Notes: generated by a model from the sequence alone, not told the origin. A DNA stretch of 64,000 bases from Paracoccus subflavus (GCF_004310345.1 NZ_SISK01000002.1:248001-312000), one strand, 5' to 3'; positions 9,685 to 18,652 are shown, counted from the first letter of the stretch. A program made the numbers and translations.

Positions 9685-10752
9685 TCAGCGGAACTGCTTC
9701 GCAAGCTTCAGGCCCTGTCCTTGGTAATTGGACCTGATCCCGGCACCATAAAGCATGTCCGGGCGCGCGGCCATGCGCTCATAGACCAGGCGGCCCACCA
9801 CCTGACCATGTTCCAGCACGAAGGGCGCCTCGTGGCAGCGCACCTCCAGCACGCCGCGCGCGCCCTGGCCCGCCGCGCCGATGCCGAAGCCTGGATCGAA
9901 GAAGCCCGCGTAATGGACCCGGAATTCGCCCACCATCGCCAGATAGGGTGCCATTTCAGCCGCGTAATCCGCAGGGATTGCCACCGATTCCCGGCTGACC
10001 AGGATATAAAAGGCGCCGGGGTCCAGGATCAGCCGGCCCTGGGTGGTGCGCAATTCATCCCAGAAGTCGCGCGCGTCATAGGCGCCGATCCGGTCGAGGT
10101 CGATCACCCCGCTGTGCGGACGCGCGCGATAGCCCACCAGATCGCCCGCCGCCGGACGCAGATCCACGGAAAAGCCAAGTCCCTGGTCGATCAGAGGCTG
10201 GCCCCCGACCAGGGGCTGGCGCGCATTCAGGTCGCGCAGCTCTGGGTCCGACAGCACCGCCTGCCCCCGCCGCAGGCGCAACTGGTTCAGGCGCATTCCG
10301 GGGCGCACCAGGACCGAGAAGCTGCGCGGGCAGATTTCGGCGTAAAGCGGGCCGTCATAGCCTTCGGGAAGGCGGTCGAATTCGATACCGTCATCGGCGA
10401 CCAGCCGGGTCAGCAGGTCCAGCCTGCCGGTCGAGGATTTGGCATTGGCCACCGCCGTCACCCCGGAGGGCAGGGCAATCCGTTCCATCAGGGGGATCAG
10501 ATAAACGCAGCCCCGCTCCAGAACGGCGCCTGCGCCCAGATCCATCTGGTGCATCTGCAAATCGTCCAGCCGGTCCGCCACGCGCCGGCCCCGGCCGGCC
10601 AGAAAGCTGGCGCGCAGGCGATAGGCCACCGTTCCCAGCCGCAGATCCAGAGAGGCAGGCTGGATCTGTTCGGAAGTGATCCCCGGATCGGCCGTGATCG
10701 CACCCGACCGGACCAGGTCGCGGATACCGCTGTCGGGAAGAACGCCGTTCAT
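9685..10752 (-). CDS. dcd: 2'-deoxycytidine 5'-triphosphate deaminase, double-length form
   Basis: Converts dCTP to dUTP for thymidylate synthesis. It shows Dcd motifs SSTGRLDLLTRL and RLNQLRLRRG, but at 355 residues it is nearly twice the size of E. coli Dcd, matching the extended, apparently duplicated form seen in alphaproteobacteria. The ATG at 10752 is chosen because AAAGGG precedes it by a good distance; another in-frame ATG at 10767 lies almost against the tRNA terminator hairpin. No room is left for a separate promoter behind the tRNA gene, so expression may depend on read-through or on a promoter inside the tRNA gene. Confidence 0.88.
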   Translation of the reverse strand: MNGVLPDSGIRDLVRSGAITADPGITSEQIQPASLDLRLGTVAYRLRASFLAGRGRRVADRLDDLQMHQMDLGAGAVLERGCVYLIPLMERIALPSGVTAVANAKSSTGRLDLLTRLVADDGIEFDRLPEGYDGPLYAEICPRSFSVLVRPGMRLNQLRLRRGQAVLSDPELRDLNARQPLVGGQPLIDQGLGFSVDLRPAAGDLVGYRARPHSGVIDLDRIGAYDARDFWDELRTTQGRLILDPGAFYILVSRESVAIPADYAAEMAPYLAMVGEFRVHYAGFFDPGFGIGAAGQGARGVLEVRCHEAPFVLEHGQVVGRLVYERMAARPDMLYGAGIRSNYQGQGLKLAKQFR

Positions 10753-10771
10753 GCCGAACCCTTTCATGCGG

Positions 10772-10804
10772 AAACGCCCACCCCCTTAAGGGGATGGGCG
10801 TTTT
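10772..10804 (-). terminator. Hairpin terminator behind tRNA-Pro
   Basis: Near-perfect inverted repeat: AAACGCCCA then CCCC, a TTAA loop, GGGG, then TGGGCGTTT, with one C/A mismatch. Transcription of the tRNA (minus strand) reaches it 8 bases after the discriminator base; the 3' arm ends in GTTT. It is the expected 3' boundary of the tRNA transcript and sits immediately before dcd. Confidence 0.8.
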
Positions 10805-10812
10805 CGGAATGG

Positions 10813-10887
10813 TCGGGCCGGCGAGATTCGAACTCGCGGCCTTCCGCCCCCCAGACGGACGCGCTAACCAGACTGCGCCACGGCCCG
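10813..10887 (-). tRNA. tRNA-Pro (anticodon GGG)
   Basis: 75-nt cloverleaf. Acceptor stem CGGGCCG pairs with CGGCCCG; D stem GCGC/GCGC; anticodon stem TCCGT/GCGGA (one G-T pair) with loop CTGGGGG, giving anticodon GGG; T arm GCGAG-TTCGAAT-CTCGC; discriminator A. The terminal CCA is not fully encoded, as in many alphaproteobacterial tRNAs. GGG reads CCC (and CCU) proline codons, which are frequent in this high-GC genome. Confidence 0.96.
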
Positions 10888-10896
10888 ACGCGCATC

Positions 10897-10925
10897 GTAT
10901 AGAGTGATCGGACCGCCCTGCACAA
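10897..10925 (-). promoter_or_regulatory. Promoter of tRNA-Pro
   Basis: On the minus strand TTGTGC (10925-10920) and CTATAC (10902-10897) are separated by 17 bases and lie 10 bases before the mature tRNA 5' end. This fits a sigma-70 promoter for a stable RNA. Assignment is by eye. Confidence 0.55.
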
Positions 10926-10966
10926 GGGCTGCCAGGCAGAAATCTGCGTTGCCCCGACAGCCTGCT

Positions 10967-11536
10967 TCAGCACATCCGGGCCAGGGTATCGCGCAGCCGG
11001 ACCAGCGTGGCACGATCGCCTTCGGACAGGGGGCGCAGGGTGCCCAGCGCGCGCAGGCGGGCCGTCAGGACCGCCACGTCCGCAAGCCATCCCGCCGGCG
11101 ACTGGTCGCGCCGGGACGTCGGGGCAGGGGGGCGCCGCCGGAGGCGCGATCGCGGCGCATGATGGGGGTCTGGATCGGCGGTATCGTCGACAAACTCGAA
11201 TTCGGTGGAATTGACGGCGGCCTGGTCGGCATCCTCCGGCAACGGAGCCAGGATCGCCGACAGCCGGACACTGCCGCGCTCACGCACCGATGCGCCACGG
11301 TCGCGGGCCAGAAGCTTGCGCGCGCCCCGGATCGTCAGGCCTTCGTCCCGCAGCACCGTGCATAGCCCGGCGGCAAGGCGGACATCTTCGGGGCGGTAAT
11401 AACGCCTGCCGTCCGCCCGCTTCATGGGGCGGAGCATGGGAAACTGCGTTTCCCAATAGCGCAGCACGTGGGGCGCCACACCCAGAAGCCTTGCGACCTC
11501 GCCAATGGACCGGAATGCGTCAGCGCCCTTTGTCAT
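10967..11536 (-). CDS. MerR-family transcriptional regulator
   Basis: 189-residue regulator with an N-terminal MerR winged-helix domain: SIGEVARLLGVAPHVLRYWETQFPMLRPMKRADGRRYYRPEDV, described here by its key parts RYWE and GRRYY (about residues 10-52). The rest is a poorly conserved Pro/Arg-rich linker and a C-terminal helix. No metal-binding cysteines are evident, so it is not a classical metal sensor. It follows ihfA by 15 bases in the same direction, an arrangement conserved in Rhodobacteraceae behind the plsX-fabH-ihfA genes. The signal and targets are unknown. Confidence 0.88.
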   Translation of the reverse strand: MTKGADAFRSIGEVARLLGVAPHVLRYWETQFPMLRPMKRADGRRYYRPEDVRLAAGLCTVLRDEGLTIRGARKLLARDRGASVRERGSVRLSAILAPLPEDADQAAVNSTEFEFVDDTADPDPHHAPRSRLRRRPPAPTSRRDQSPAGWLADVAVLTARLRALGTLRPLSEGDRATLVRLRDTLARMC

Positions 11537-11551
11537 TCCCCCTGAACCACC

Positions 11552-11854
11552 TTAGCCTTGGTTGCCAGCCGCCACGCGGTCCTTCATGAGATGGGACGGA
11601 CGAAAGGACAGCACGCGGCGGGGGGTGATGGGAACCTCCTCGCCCGTCTTGGGATTGCGGCCGATGCGCTTGTTCTTGTCGCGCAGGCTGAAGGTGCCAA
11701 AGGACGAGATCTTGACCTGTTCGCCCCGCACCAGGGCATCGGAAATGTGGTCCAGAACCGATTCGACCAACTGGGCGGATTCGTGACGGGACAGGCCTAC
11801 CTCTCGAAAGACCGCTTCGGCCAGGTCCATCCGAGTCAGCGTCTTGTCGCTCAT
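11552..11854 (-). CDS. ihfA: Integration host factor subunit alpha
   Basis: DNA-bending subunit of the IHF heterodimer, a nucleoid protein used in recombination, replication and promoter architecture. At 100 residues it has normal length. It shows the HU/IHF fold with [21 protein letters not shown] and the beta-arm that carries the intercalating proline ([16 protein letters not shown]). It lies in the conserved run YceD-rpmF-plsX-fabH-ihfA-merR. The ATG at 11854 is preceded by AAAAGGGAAAAATC. The call is firm. Confidence 0.96.
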   Translation of the reverse strand: MSDKTLTRMDLAEAVFREVGLSRHESAQLVESVLDHISDALVRGEQVKISSFGTFSLRDKNKRIGRNPKTGEEVPITPRRVLSFRPSHLMKDRVAAGNQG

Positions 11855-12026
11855 GATTTTTCCCTTTTGATTTCACTAGGATGGTTGCAAATCTTGCGCC
11901 TGTCAACGAGTTGCGGGGGTTTTTCGTTCCGGTGAGGGGCCGCCGCGGGCGGCGGCTGGCTTTTGCAGACGTTGCAAAATGACCGGGGCATCCCATCTAG
12001 CAGGCAGGACGGGAAAAGGGACAGCC

Positions 12027-12305
12027 ATGGCCGGGGGATGGGCGCGCGACGACGCGGTGAACGACCAGATCGACATCAGCACGGCAGAGGCCGTGGCCCG
12101 CGCAAGGTTGCGCGCGGCGCGGCCTGCGGTCGCGGCACAAAGCGCCTTGGCCTGCATGGAATGCGACGAGCCGATTCCCCAGGCGCGGCGGCTTGCCGTT
12201 CCGGGCGTGCAGCTATGCGTGGCCTGCCAGTCCGGGCGCGACCGGGCTTGGCAGCCGGCCGGCGGCATCAACCGGCGCGGCAGTAAGGATTCGCAACTGA
12301 AATAG
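12027..12305 (+). CDS. DksA/TraR-type zinc-finger protein
   Basis: 92-residue protein with a C-terminal C4 zinc finger, CMEC and CVAC spaced as in DksA/TraR proteins (about residues 51-78). It lacks the long coiled coil that full DksA uses to reach the RNA polymerase secondary channel, so it resembles the short TraR/YbiI branch. The ATG at 12027 has GGGAAAAGGG upstream. It stands alone on the plus strand between the minus-strand ihfA and fabH genes and ends five bases before the fabH stop. A role in polymerase control is inferred from the family only. Confidence 0.82.
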   Translation: MAGGWARDDAVNDQIDISTAEAVARARLRAARPAVAAQSALACMECDEPIPQARRLAVPGVQLCVACQSGRDRAWQPAGGINRRGSKDSQLK

Positions 12306-12310
12306 GCGTC

Positions 12311-13285
12311 TTACCAGCGCAGGACGACCGAACCCCAGCTCAGTCCGCCGCCGATCGCCTCGGTCACGATCACGTCGCCCGGGCGAAACCGGCCCTGAGC
12401 ATCGGCCACCGACAACGCCAGGGGGATGGACGCAGCCGAGGTGTTGCCGTGATCGGCCACCGTCAGAACGACCTTGTCCATCGAAAGGCCCATTTTCTGC
12501 GCTGTGGCCGTGATGATGCGGGCATTGGCCTGATGGGGCACCAGCCAGTCGACATCGGCCGTGGTGAGTCCGGCTTTATCAAGCGCGGTATGGGCGGTCT
12601 TGGCCAGCTTTTCGACGGCATGGCGAAACACCAGATTTCCCTGCATCCGCAACTGCCCCGCCGTTCCGGTGGTGGACACGCCGCCATCGACATACAGCAG
12701 GTCGCGATACTGGCCGTCGCTGTTCAGGTCGCTGGCCAGAATGCCGCGATCCTCGCTGGCGCCCGCACCCTCCTGACCCTCCAGCACGACCGCGCCGGCA
12801 CCGTCGCCGAACAGGACGCAGGTGCCGCGGTCCGACCAGTCGAGGATGCGGGAAAAGGTTTCCGATCCGATCACCAGCACACGGCGCGCCATGCCGCTGC
12901 GGATCATGGCATCGCCATTGGCCAGCGCAAAGACGAAGCCCGCGCAGACGGCCTGCACGTCATAGGCAAAGCCGTGGGTCATTCCCAGGCCATGCTGGAT
13001 CATCGTGGCCGAGGCGGGAAAGGTGTGATCGGGTGTCGAAGTCGCCAGGATGATCCCGTCGATATCGTCGGGCCGCAGTCCGGCCTTGTCTAGGGCCGCG
13101 CGCGCCGCGCGGATGCCCATGTCGCTGGTGGCCTGCCCTTCGGCGGCAAAATGACGCCGCTCGATCCCGGTGCGGGCGCGAATCCATTCGTCGGTGGTAT
13201 CCAGCCGTTCCTCGAACCAACTGTTCTCGATCACGCGGTCGGGCAGGTAGTGGCCGGTCCCCAGGACGACGGAACGCAGGGTCAC
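12311..13285 (-). CDS. fabH: Beta-ketoacyl-ACP synthase III
   Basis: Starts fatty-acid synthesis by condensing acetyl-CoA with malonyl-ACP. It has 324 residues, and the catalytic triad is visible: Cys114 in DVQAVCAGF, His251 in PHQANARI and Asn281 in DHGNTSA. The start overlaps the plsX stop by four bases, so the two are coupled, as is usual. The call is firm. Confidence 0.97.
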   Translation of the reverse strand: MTLRSVVLGTGHYLPDRVIENSWFEERLDTTDEWIRARTGIERRHFAAEGQATSDMGIRAARAALDKAGLRPDDIDGIILATSTPDHTFPASATMIQHGLGMTHGFAYDVQAVCAGFVFALANGDAMIRSGMARRVLVIGSETFSRILDWSDRGTCVLFGDGAGAVVLEGQEGAGASEDRGILASDLNSDGQYRDLLYVDGGVSTTGTAGQLRMQGNLVFRHAVEKLAKTAHTALDKAGLTTADVDWLVPHQANARIITATAQKMGLSMDKVVLTVADHGNTSAASIPLALSVADAQGRFRPGDVIVTEAIGGGLSWGSVVLRW

Positions 13286-14382
13286 GATGCGGCCTCGGTT
13301 CCGGGCGCCGATGCGGCCGCCTGCGCCACGCGCGCGGCCAGTCGATCCTGGAACCCCGAACTGGCCAGCGTGAAGGCCAGCTTGATCGCCGCCGACACGC
13401 CCGTCGCATCGGCCGATCCGTGCGATTTGACGATGGTGCCGTTCAGGCCCAGGAAGATCCCGCCATTGACCCGGCGCGGGTCGATCCGCTTTTGCAGGCG
13501 TTTGAGCGAGGTCATCGCCAGCAGGGCGGCAAACTTGGACATGATGGAATTCGCAAAGGCGTCCTTGAGAAGGGTGCCGACAAGCTTGGCCGTGCCTTCG
13601 CCCGTCTTCAAGGCGATGTTGCCGGTGAAGCCATCCGTGACGATCACATCCACGCGCGTCGAGGGCAGATCGCCCCCTTCGACAAAGCCCACATAGTCGA
13701 ACTTCCCCGCATCCGTGGCGGCCAGGATCAGATCCTGGGCCTGCTTCAGTTCGGCCCGGCCCTTGTGTTCCTCGGTCCCCACGTTCAGCAGGCCGACGCG
13801 GGGCTGCGACAGGCCAAGCCCGTTGCGGGCATAGGACGCCCCCATCAGCGCATATTGCAGCAGATCATGCGCGTCGGCACGGATGTCGGCGCCCACGTCC
13901 AGCATGATGTTGAAACCCTGCGGGTTCAGCGACGGCCACAGGCAGGCGATGGCGGGGCGGTTCACGCCCGGCAACTTGCGCAGCCGCAGCATCGACAGGG
14001 CCATCAGCGCCCCGGTATTGCCGCAGCTTACGGCAGCCCCGGCCTCGCCCGTCTTGACCGATTCGATGGCGGACCACATGGACGTGCCATCGCCCTTGCG
14101 CAGCACCTGACTGGGCTTGTCGTCCATGGTCACGACGCCACCCGCATGGCGGATGTCACACCGTCCGGCCAAGGCCTTGCGCCTGCCCACAAGACGACGA
14201 AGCTCGGTCTCGTCGCCATGGACGATGAACCGGATATCGGGGTTCTTGGACGCGCTTTCGGCCATGCCTGCGACAACCGCCGCCGGGCCGCGATCACCCC
14301 CCATGGCATCGACCGAAATCACGACGCCGGCCCCAGGGTCAGGGGCGGGCGCTGCGGATGGGGGCACGTCGCGGTCGGTCAT
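13282..14382 (-). CDS. plsX: Phosphate acyltransferase PlsX
   Basis: Makes acyl-phosphate from acyl-ACP for phospholipid synthesis; a peripheral membrane enzyme. The 366-residue protein carries the N-terminal signature VISVDAMGGDRGP and the later SCGNTGALMALSML and LNVGTEEHKG motifs typical of PlsX. It lies in the conserved rpmF-plsX-fabH order, linking ribosome and lipid genes. The first 15-20 residues are Pro/Ala-rich; a start closer to VISVDAMGG cannot be excluded. Confidence 0.96.
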   Translation of the reverse strand: MTDRDVPPSAAPAPDPGAGVVISVDAMGGDRGPAAVVAGMAESASKNPDIRFIVHGDETELRRLVGRRKALAGRCDIRHAGGVVTMDDKPSQVLRKGDGTSMWSAIESVKTGEAGAAVSCGNTGALMALSMLRLRKLPGVNRPAIACLWPSLNPQGFNIMLDVGADIRADAHDLLQYALMGASYARNGLGLSQPRVGLLNVGTEEHKGRAELKQAQDLILAATDAGKFDYVGFVEGGDLPSTRVDVIVTDGFTGNIALKTGEGTAKLVGTLLKDAFANSIMSKFAALLAMTSLKRLQKRIDPRRVNGGIFLGLNGTIVKSHGSADATGVSAAIKLAFTLASSGFQDRLAARVAQAAASAPGTEAAS

Positions 14383-14404
14383 CGGGCGCAGATCGCAGGC
14401 CCGA

Positions 14405-14611
14405 TCAGGCCGCGTCGTCGTCCAGGTCGATCTCGTTCGCCTGCGCGATCACTTCGCGATCGGCGTAATGGCCGCAGGACGGGCAGACGTGATGGGGACG
14501 TTTCAATTCGCCGCAGTTCGAACATTCGTTCGGGTTGCCTGCGACCAGGGCATCGTGCGACCGGCGCATGTTCCGGCGGGACCGGGTGACGCGATTCTGA
14601 GGGACAGCCAT
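14405..14611 (-). CDS. rpmF: Ribosomal protein bL32
   Basis: 68-residue protein of the large ribosomal subunit. It starts [20 protein letters not shown] and has a zinc-binding-like set of four cysteines, CSNC and CPSCGHY, so this is the C+ form. The ATG at 14611 gives the standard length. It lies 22 bases upstream of plsX. Confidence is very high. Confidence 0.98.
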   Translation of the reverse strand: MAVPQNRVTRSRRNMRRSHDALVAGNPNECSNCGELKRPHHVCPSCGHYADREVIAQANEIDLDDDAA

Positions 14612-14836
14612 GTCTCGACCTCGGGTTTGTAGGGGGCAGGACGGACTGGAGTCTTGCGCACCACAGGTTTGGAATTCAAATGAACCGCGCAGATACGCCA
14701 GGACGGCCCCGCCCGCAACCCCTTGTGACGGGGCAGGCAGGATGAATTGCACCAAGGACAGCGGTTTCCGCCAGCCCCGATCCCCTGACCGGTGCGCAGC
14801 GCCCCGACGATGTGGCGCCGTGGCAACGGTCTGGGC

Positions 14837-15373
14837 CTAGTCGGCGTCGCGTTCGCGCAGCAGGCGGTCCAGCGCCGCAAAGGGGCGGCGGGTATCGGCA
14901 GGAGCCTCGGTCGGCGCTGGTCCGAATTCCGCGTCCGGCGCCCGCGGGTATTCGGGCAAGGCCAAGGCCAGTTCCTCGATCATCACGGCGGCGAGGTCGA
15001 TGAATTGCCCCAAGGGCTCCAGCGTCTCGTCTGGCATCTCGATCTCGTCGCCCTCGGGGGGACGGACATGGGGCGAATACCGCCGCTCCACCGCCTCGTC
15101 GAGGCTGGTTTTGACGGGTTTCAGCGTCACGACGCAGGGCTGGGTGACGCGCGCGCGCAGCCGGCCCGTCAAGGTCCAGGCCTCGCCGCCCTCGGCGCGC
15201 AGTTCGCCCTGAAAAACCAGGGCTGACAGGGCGTCGATGCCAAGTTCGCCGGCAATGGCCGCCATCCGCCCGGCGTCGGGCGCCAGGCGAAAGGGGGTGG
15301 GGGATCGCGGGTTCAGATGGGCGACGCGCAGGCGTTCGGGCTGCTGTGCGGGCGGGGTCGGGGGGGCGGACAT
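14837..15373 (-). CDS. YceD/DUF177 family protein
   Basis: 178-residue protein of the YceD family, found next to rpmF in most bacteria and linked to 23S rRNA accumulation in plants and E. coli. The core is recognisable (FQGELRAEGG, TGRLRARVTQPCVVTLKPV). The C-terminal region is acidic with a Glu/Pro-rich end. The ATG at 15373 is favoured by GAGG upstream; an in-frame ATG at 15424 would add 17 Pro-rich residues. It is separated from rpmF by 225 bp in which I see no gene. Confidence 0.85.
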   Translation of the reverse strand: MSAPPTPPAQQPERLRVAHLNPRSPTPFRLAPDAGRMAAIAGELGIDALSALVFQGELRAEGGEAWTLTGRLRARVTQPCVVTLKPVKTSLDEAVERRYSPHVRPPEGDEIEMPDETLEPLGQFIDLAAVMIEELALALPEYPRAPDAEFGPAPTEAPADTRRPFAALDRLLRERDAD

Positions 15374-15516
15374 GGCGGGCCTCGGGGCGGTGCCGGCGGG
15401 ATTGGGCCTGTGAGGCGGCGCCAAACCCGTGGCGGGATTGTCATTCTTGAGCGCGGTTCCCGAGTTTGCTAAGCCGGGCGGGCCGCGTCAACAGCCCCTT
15501 GCAAAGGAAATACGGA

Positions 15517-15966
15517 ATGACAGCCCTGAGAAAGATCGTCGTTCTGGCCTTTGCGGCCCTTCTGGGCCTTTCCGCCTGTTCGCCGGTCTACCGCAACCAC
15601 GGCTTCATCCCCGCGCCCGAGGATTTGTCGCAGGTCATCGTCGGCCAGACCACCGTGGACGAACTGGAGGGACTGATCGGGCGCCCCTCGGCCCAGGGCC
15701 TTCTGACGGGGTCGGGCTGGTATTATGTCGGATCGCGCTGGCGCTTTTATGGCCCCACACAGCCGCGCGAGGTGGAGCGCCAGGTCGTCGCGGTATCCTT
15801 TGCGCCGGACGGTGTGGTGACGAATGTGGAACGCTTCGGTCTGGAACGCGGGCGCGTCGTCACCCTGTCGCGCCGCGTGACCGAAGGCAGCGTGACCGAA
15901 ATCTCGCTGATCGGACAGTTGCTGGGCAACCTGGGGAATTTCCAGGCGGCTGACATCATCGACTGA
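15517..15966 (+). CDS. BamE/SmpA-like outer-membrane lipoprotein
   Basis: 149-residue lipoprotein. The signal peptide ends in the lipobox LSAC (Cys about residue 21). The mature part matches the SmpA/OmlA (BamE) domain: the Q-TTVDELEGLIGRPS motif followed by a WYYVGSRWRFYGP strand. BamE assists the BAM complex in inserting outer-membrane proteins. It is encoded opposite the YceD-rpmF operon, as in other Rhodobacteraceae. The ATG at 15517 follows AAAGGAAA. Confidence 0.87.
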   Translation: MTALRKIVVLAFAALLGLSACSPVYRNHGFIPAPEDLSQVIVGQTTVDELEGLIGRPSAQGLLTGSGWYYVGSRWRFYGPTQPREVERQVVAVSFAPDGVVTNVERFGLERGRVVTLSRRVTEGSVTEISLIGQLLGNLGNFQAADIID

Positions 15967-15983
15967 CAAGGACATGCGGGCGG

Positions 15984-16982
15984 CTATACCGCCTGTACGA
16001 TCCGGTCCGCCAGCATGTGCAGGTCATTGCGATAGCCGGTCCGCGCCGACGGCTGGTCGGGGTCCGAGGTCATGGCGATGGCCACTGCGGGCCGGCGCCC
16101 GGCTGCGGGAAAGACATAGATCATCTGCCCGCCATAGCCCCAGCCGTATCGCACCGGCCGGCCGCTGGCCTGGCCCAGGAACCAGCCATAGCCATAGCCC
16201 TGCCCGCTGAAGATAGAGGCGGTGCGGCGCTGCCAGCTTTGCGCGATCCAGTCGGCGGGGACCACCTGCCGACCGCCCGCACGGCCACCGTCTGCGTACA
16301 TCGCGCCGAAGGCCAGCAGGGACCGCGTGCTCATCGCCATCTGGTTGCCGCCCAGATAGATGCCTTGGGGGTCGCGTTCCCAGCCGGTGATCGCAAAGCC
16401 GGGCACATCGGCCAGCCAGTCGCGCGCCAGATCCAGCGTGGACCGGCCCGTCACTCGCGTCAGGATCGCCGACACCAGATGGGTAGAGGCCGTCGAATAC
16501 TGCATCCGCCCGCCCGGATCCTGGGTAAAGGGCGCCGCCAGCGCGGCCCGGACCCAGTTGCGGCTGCTGACCCAGGCGCCGTAATTTGCGCCCGATTGCC
16601 GTTCCAGACCCGCCTGCATCGACAGCAGATGGCCCAGCGTCACCGTGGCCAGCCGGGGATCGGGATCGGCGGGCAGGTCGGCTTGCAGGATCGGCGCAAT
16701 GGGCTGGTCCGGACCGTCAAGGTCGCCCTGCCGAATGGCGATGCCCGCCAAGGCCGAGACGATGGATTTCGACGCCGACTTGATATTGGTCGGGCTGTCG
16801 GTGCTAAAGCGGCCATAACCGCGCGCGGCGATCTCGGACCCGTCCGACCAGACGGCGATGGCGCGCAGGTTCTCCAGGCGCTCGGCCTCGGACAGGATCG
16901 CGGTCAGGTCGGCTTGCGCCAGCGCGGGGGCGGCAAGCAGCGGGGACAGCGCGGCGGTCAAAAGAAGGGTGCGTCGGTACAT
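15984..16982 (-). CDS. Serine hydrolase, class C beta-lactamase family
   Basis: Exported 332-residue protein: signal peptide MYRRTLLLTAALSPLLAAPALAQ, then a beta-lactamase-like domain with the nucleophile motif SASK (Ser69-Lys72). The second motif appears as YST rather than YxN. A class C or penicillin-binding-protein-like fold is likely, but resistance cannot be inferred; many such proteins are esterases or D-aminopeptidases. The ATG at 16982 places the signal peptide at the N-terminus; a GTG at 17000 would add six residues. Confidence 0.8.
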   Translation of the reverse strand: MYRRTLLLTAALSPLLAAPALAQADLTAILSEAERLENLRAIAVWSDGSEIAARGYGRFSTDSPTNIKSASKSIVSALAGIAIRQGDLDGPDQPIAPILQADLPADPDPRLATVTLGHLLSMQAGLERQSGANYGAWVSSRNWVRAALAAPFTQDPGGRMQYSTASTHLVSAILTRVTGRSTLDLARDWLADVPGFAITGWERDPQGIYLGGNQMAMSTRSLLAFGAMYADGGRAGGRQVVPADWIAQSWQRRTASIFSGQGYGYGWFLGQASGRPVRYGWGYGGQMIYVFPAAGRRPAVAIAMTSDPDQPSARTGYRNDLHMLADRIVQAV

Positions 16983-17103
16983 GCAGGTTATATGTGCCAC
17001 CCGGCCCCGCTAGGGGAATCACGGTTGCGTCAGTGCGGACTTGCCGGGCCGCCCTGGCGCCATTAGGGCAGGGACGCCCATTTCAGCAGCACGAAGGCCT
17101 GCC

Positions 17104-17829
17104 ATGACCGCGCTTGACGACCTTGCCCCGGTTCCCTTTCACGACGCCGATGCCCGGCAGCGTGCCCGGATGCTGTCGCGGCTGGCCGATACCGAACTGG
17201 CCGTTGCCCTGGTGGCCGAGCCCGCAGGCGACACCATCGAATTGCGCATGTTCCCGCTGGAAGGCGGGCCGGTAGCCTTGGCCTGCGACGCCGAGGATCG
17301 GCTGGCCGGTTTCCTGGGCGGCCCCGTGGCCTATGCCGCGATGCCGGGGCGGGTTCTGGCCGGGCTGCTGAAAACGCAGGGCTCGGGTCTGCTGGTCAAT
17401 CCGGGCCAGCCCTCGGAAATGCTGCTGGATCCGGCCATGCTGGACTGGCTGACCGCCGCGCTGTCCGCCGCGCCCCAGGCGACCGATGCCCGGTTGCGCC
17501 TGACCCCGCCCGCGCCCTCGGTGGTCGAGGCACTGGCGCAGCCCCTGGCCGAACGGTTGGGCGACATGCGCGGGCTGATCGCAGGTGCCGCGCTTGCCGG
17601 GACAGGGGCCGGCCATGTCGTCCTGATCGCCGGGGCCGATCCCGCCCGCCAGCCCGCCATCGCCAAGGCCCTGGCCGAAACGCTGGCCTTTCTGCCCTTT
17701 CAGCCGGGCGGGGTCGATGTCAGCTTCACCGATGCCGCGCTGCCTGCGACCGTGCTGCAATTCGACCTGTCGGTCCCCGACGAGCCTGCATCCCAACCGC
17801 GTCCGAAAGGCCCGCCAATTCTGCGCTGA
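17104..17829 (+). CDS. SseB-family protein
   Basis: 241-residue protein without signal peptide or membrane segment. The first ~120 residues resemble the SseB N-terminal domain (PLEGGPVALACDAEDRLAGF, MPGRVLAGLLKTQGSGLLVN). In Rhodobacteraceae this domain occurs in stand-alone proteins of unknown role; the E. coli SseB link to rhodanese or secretion functions does not transfer. The ATG at 17104 is the first after an open stretch starting at 17041. It stands alone between the divergent serine hydrolase and pcs. Confidence 0.7.
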   Translation: MTALDDLAPVPFHDADARQRARMLSRLADTELAVALVAEPAGDTIELRMFPLEGGPVALACDAEDRLAGFLGGPVAYAAMPGRVLAGLLKTQGSGLLVNPGQPSEMLLDPAMLDWLTAALSAAPQATDARLRLTPPAPSVVEALAQPLAERLGDMRGLIAGAALAGTGAGHVVLIAGADPARQPAIAKALAETLAFLPFQPGGVDVSFTDAALPATVLQFDLSVPDEPASQPRPKGPPILR

Positions 17830-17875
17830 GGGTCCAAGCAAGGTTGCGTGATGGGCGCCAAGCTGCAAGAACCGC

Positions 17876-18571
17876 ATGATGCAGAACCGTCACAAAGCCC
17901 TGTCCGTCCATCTTCTGACCGCAACCGGCGCCGTGTTGTCCATGCTGGCCATGCTTGCCGCGGTCGAGGGAGAATGGTCGCTGATGTTCCTATGGCTGGT
18001 GGTGGCCCTGGTCGTGGACGGCATCGACGGCCCGCTGGCGCGGCGATACGACGTCAAGGTCAATTCGCCGAACTATGATGGCGTGCTGATGGACCTGATC
18101 ATCGACTATCTGACCTATGTCTTCATCCCGGCCTATGCCCTTTTCAAGTCGGGGCTGCTGTCGGGCTGGACGGGCTGGTTCGCCATAATTGTCATCGTTT
18201 ATGGCAGCGTGATCTATTTCGCGGACAGCCGCATGAAGACCAAGGACAATTCCTTTTCGGGCTTTCCCGGCTGCTGGAACATGGTCGTGCTGGTGCTGTT
18301 CGCGACCGACCCGCACTGGACGGTGATCCTGCTGATCGTGGTCGCGCTGACCGTGGCGATGTTTCTGCCCATCAAGTTCATCCATCCGGTCCGCACCGCA
18401 CGCTGGCGCGTGGTATCGCTGCCCATCGCGATCCTGTGGTGCGTCTTTGCCGCCCGTGCCGCCTGGGTGGATTTCCATCCCGACAGTTGGGCCAACTGGG
18501 GTCTTGTGCCGACATCGTTGTGGTTGATGCTGGCGGGGGCCGCGCAGCAACTGATGCCTGAACGCACCTGA
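17876..18571 (+). CDS. pcs: Phosphatidylcholine synthase
   Basis: Integral membrane enzyme that condenses choline with CDP-diacylglycerol to make phosphatidylcholine, a route typical of alphaproteobacteria. The CDP-alcohol phosphotransferase motif is visible: DGIDGPLAR, then the GVLMDLIIDY part with the catalytic Asp residues (about 42-75). Six or more hydrophobic segments follow. The length, 231 residues, suits Pcs rather than phosphatidylserine or phosphatidylglycerol synthases. A start at the second ATG (17879) is equally possible. Confidence 0.9.
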   Translation: MMQNRHKALSVHLLTATGAVLSMLAMLAAVEGEWSLMFLWLVVALVVDGIDGPLARRYDVKVNSPNYDGVLMDLIIDYLTYVFIPAYALFKSGLLSGWTGWFAIIVIVYGSVIYFADSRMKTKDNSFSGFPGCWNMVVLVLFATDPHWTVILLIVVALTVAMFLPIKFIHPVRTARWRVVSLPIAILWCVFAARAAWVDFHPDSWANWGLVPTSLWLMLAGAAQQLMPERT

Positions 18572-18652
18572 CGGGGATGCCCATGAACGTGGCGAAGGCG
18601 TTTTTCCGGGGGATCGACCGGACGATCACTCTGCGCAGAGACAGGCGGGGCG

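Noticed and set aside
15984..16982. Calling the serine hydrolase an AmpC resistance enzyme
   Set aside because: Only the SxxK motif is clear; the second motif differs, and family members are often esterases or peptidases.
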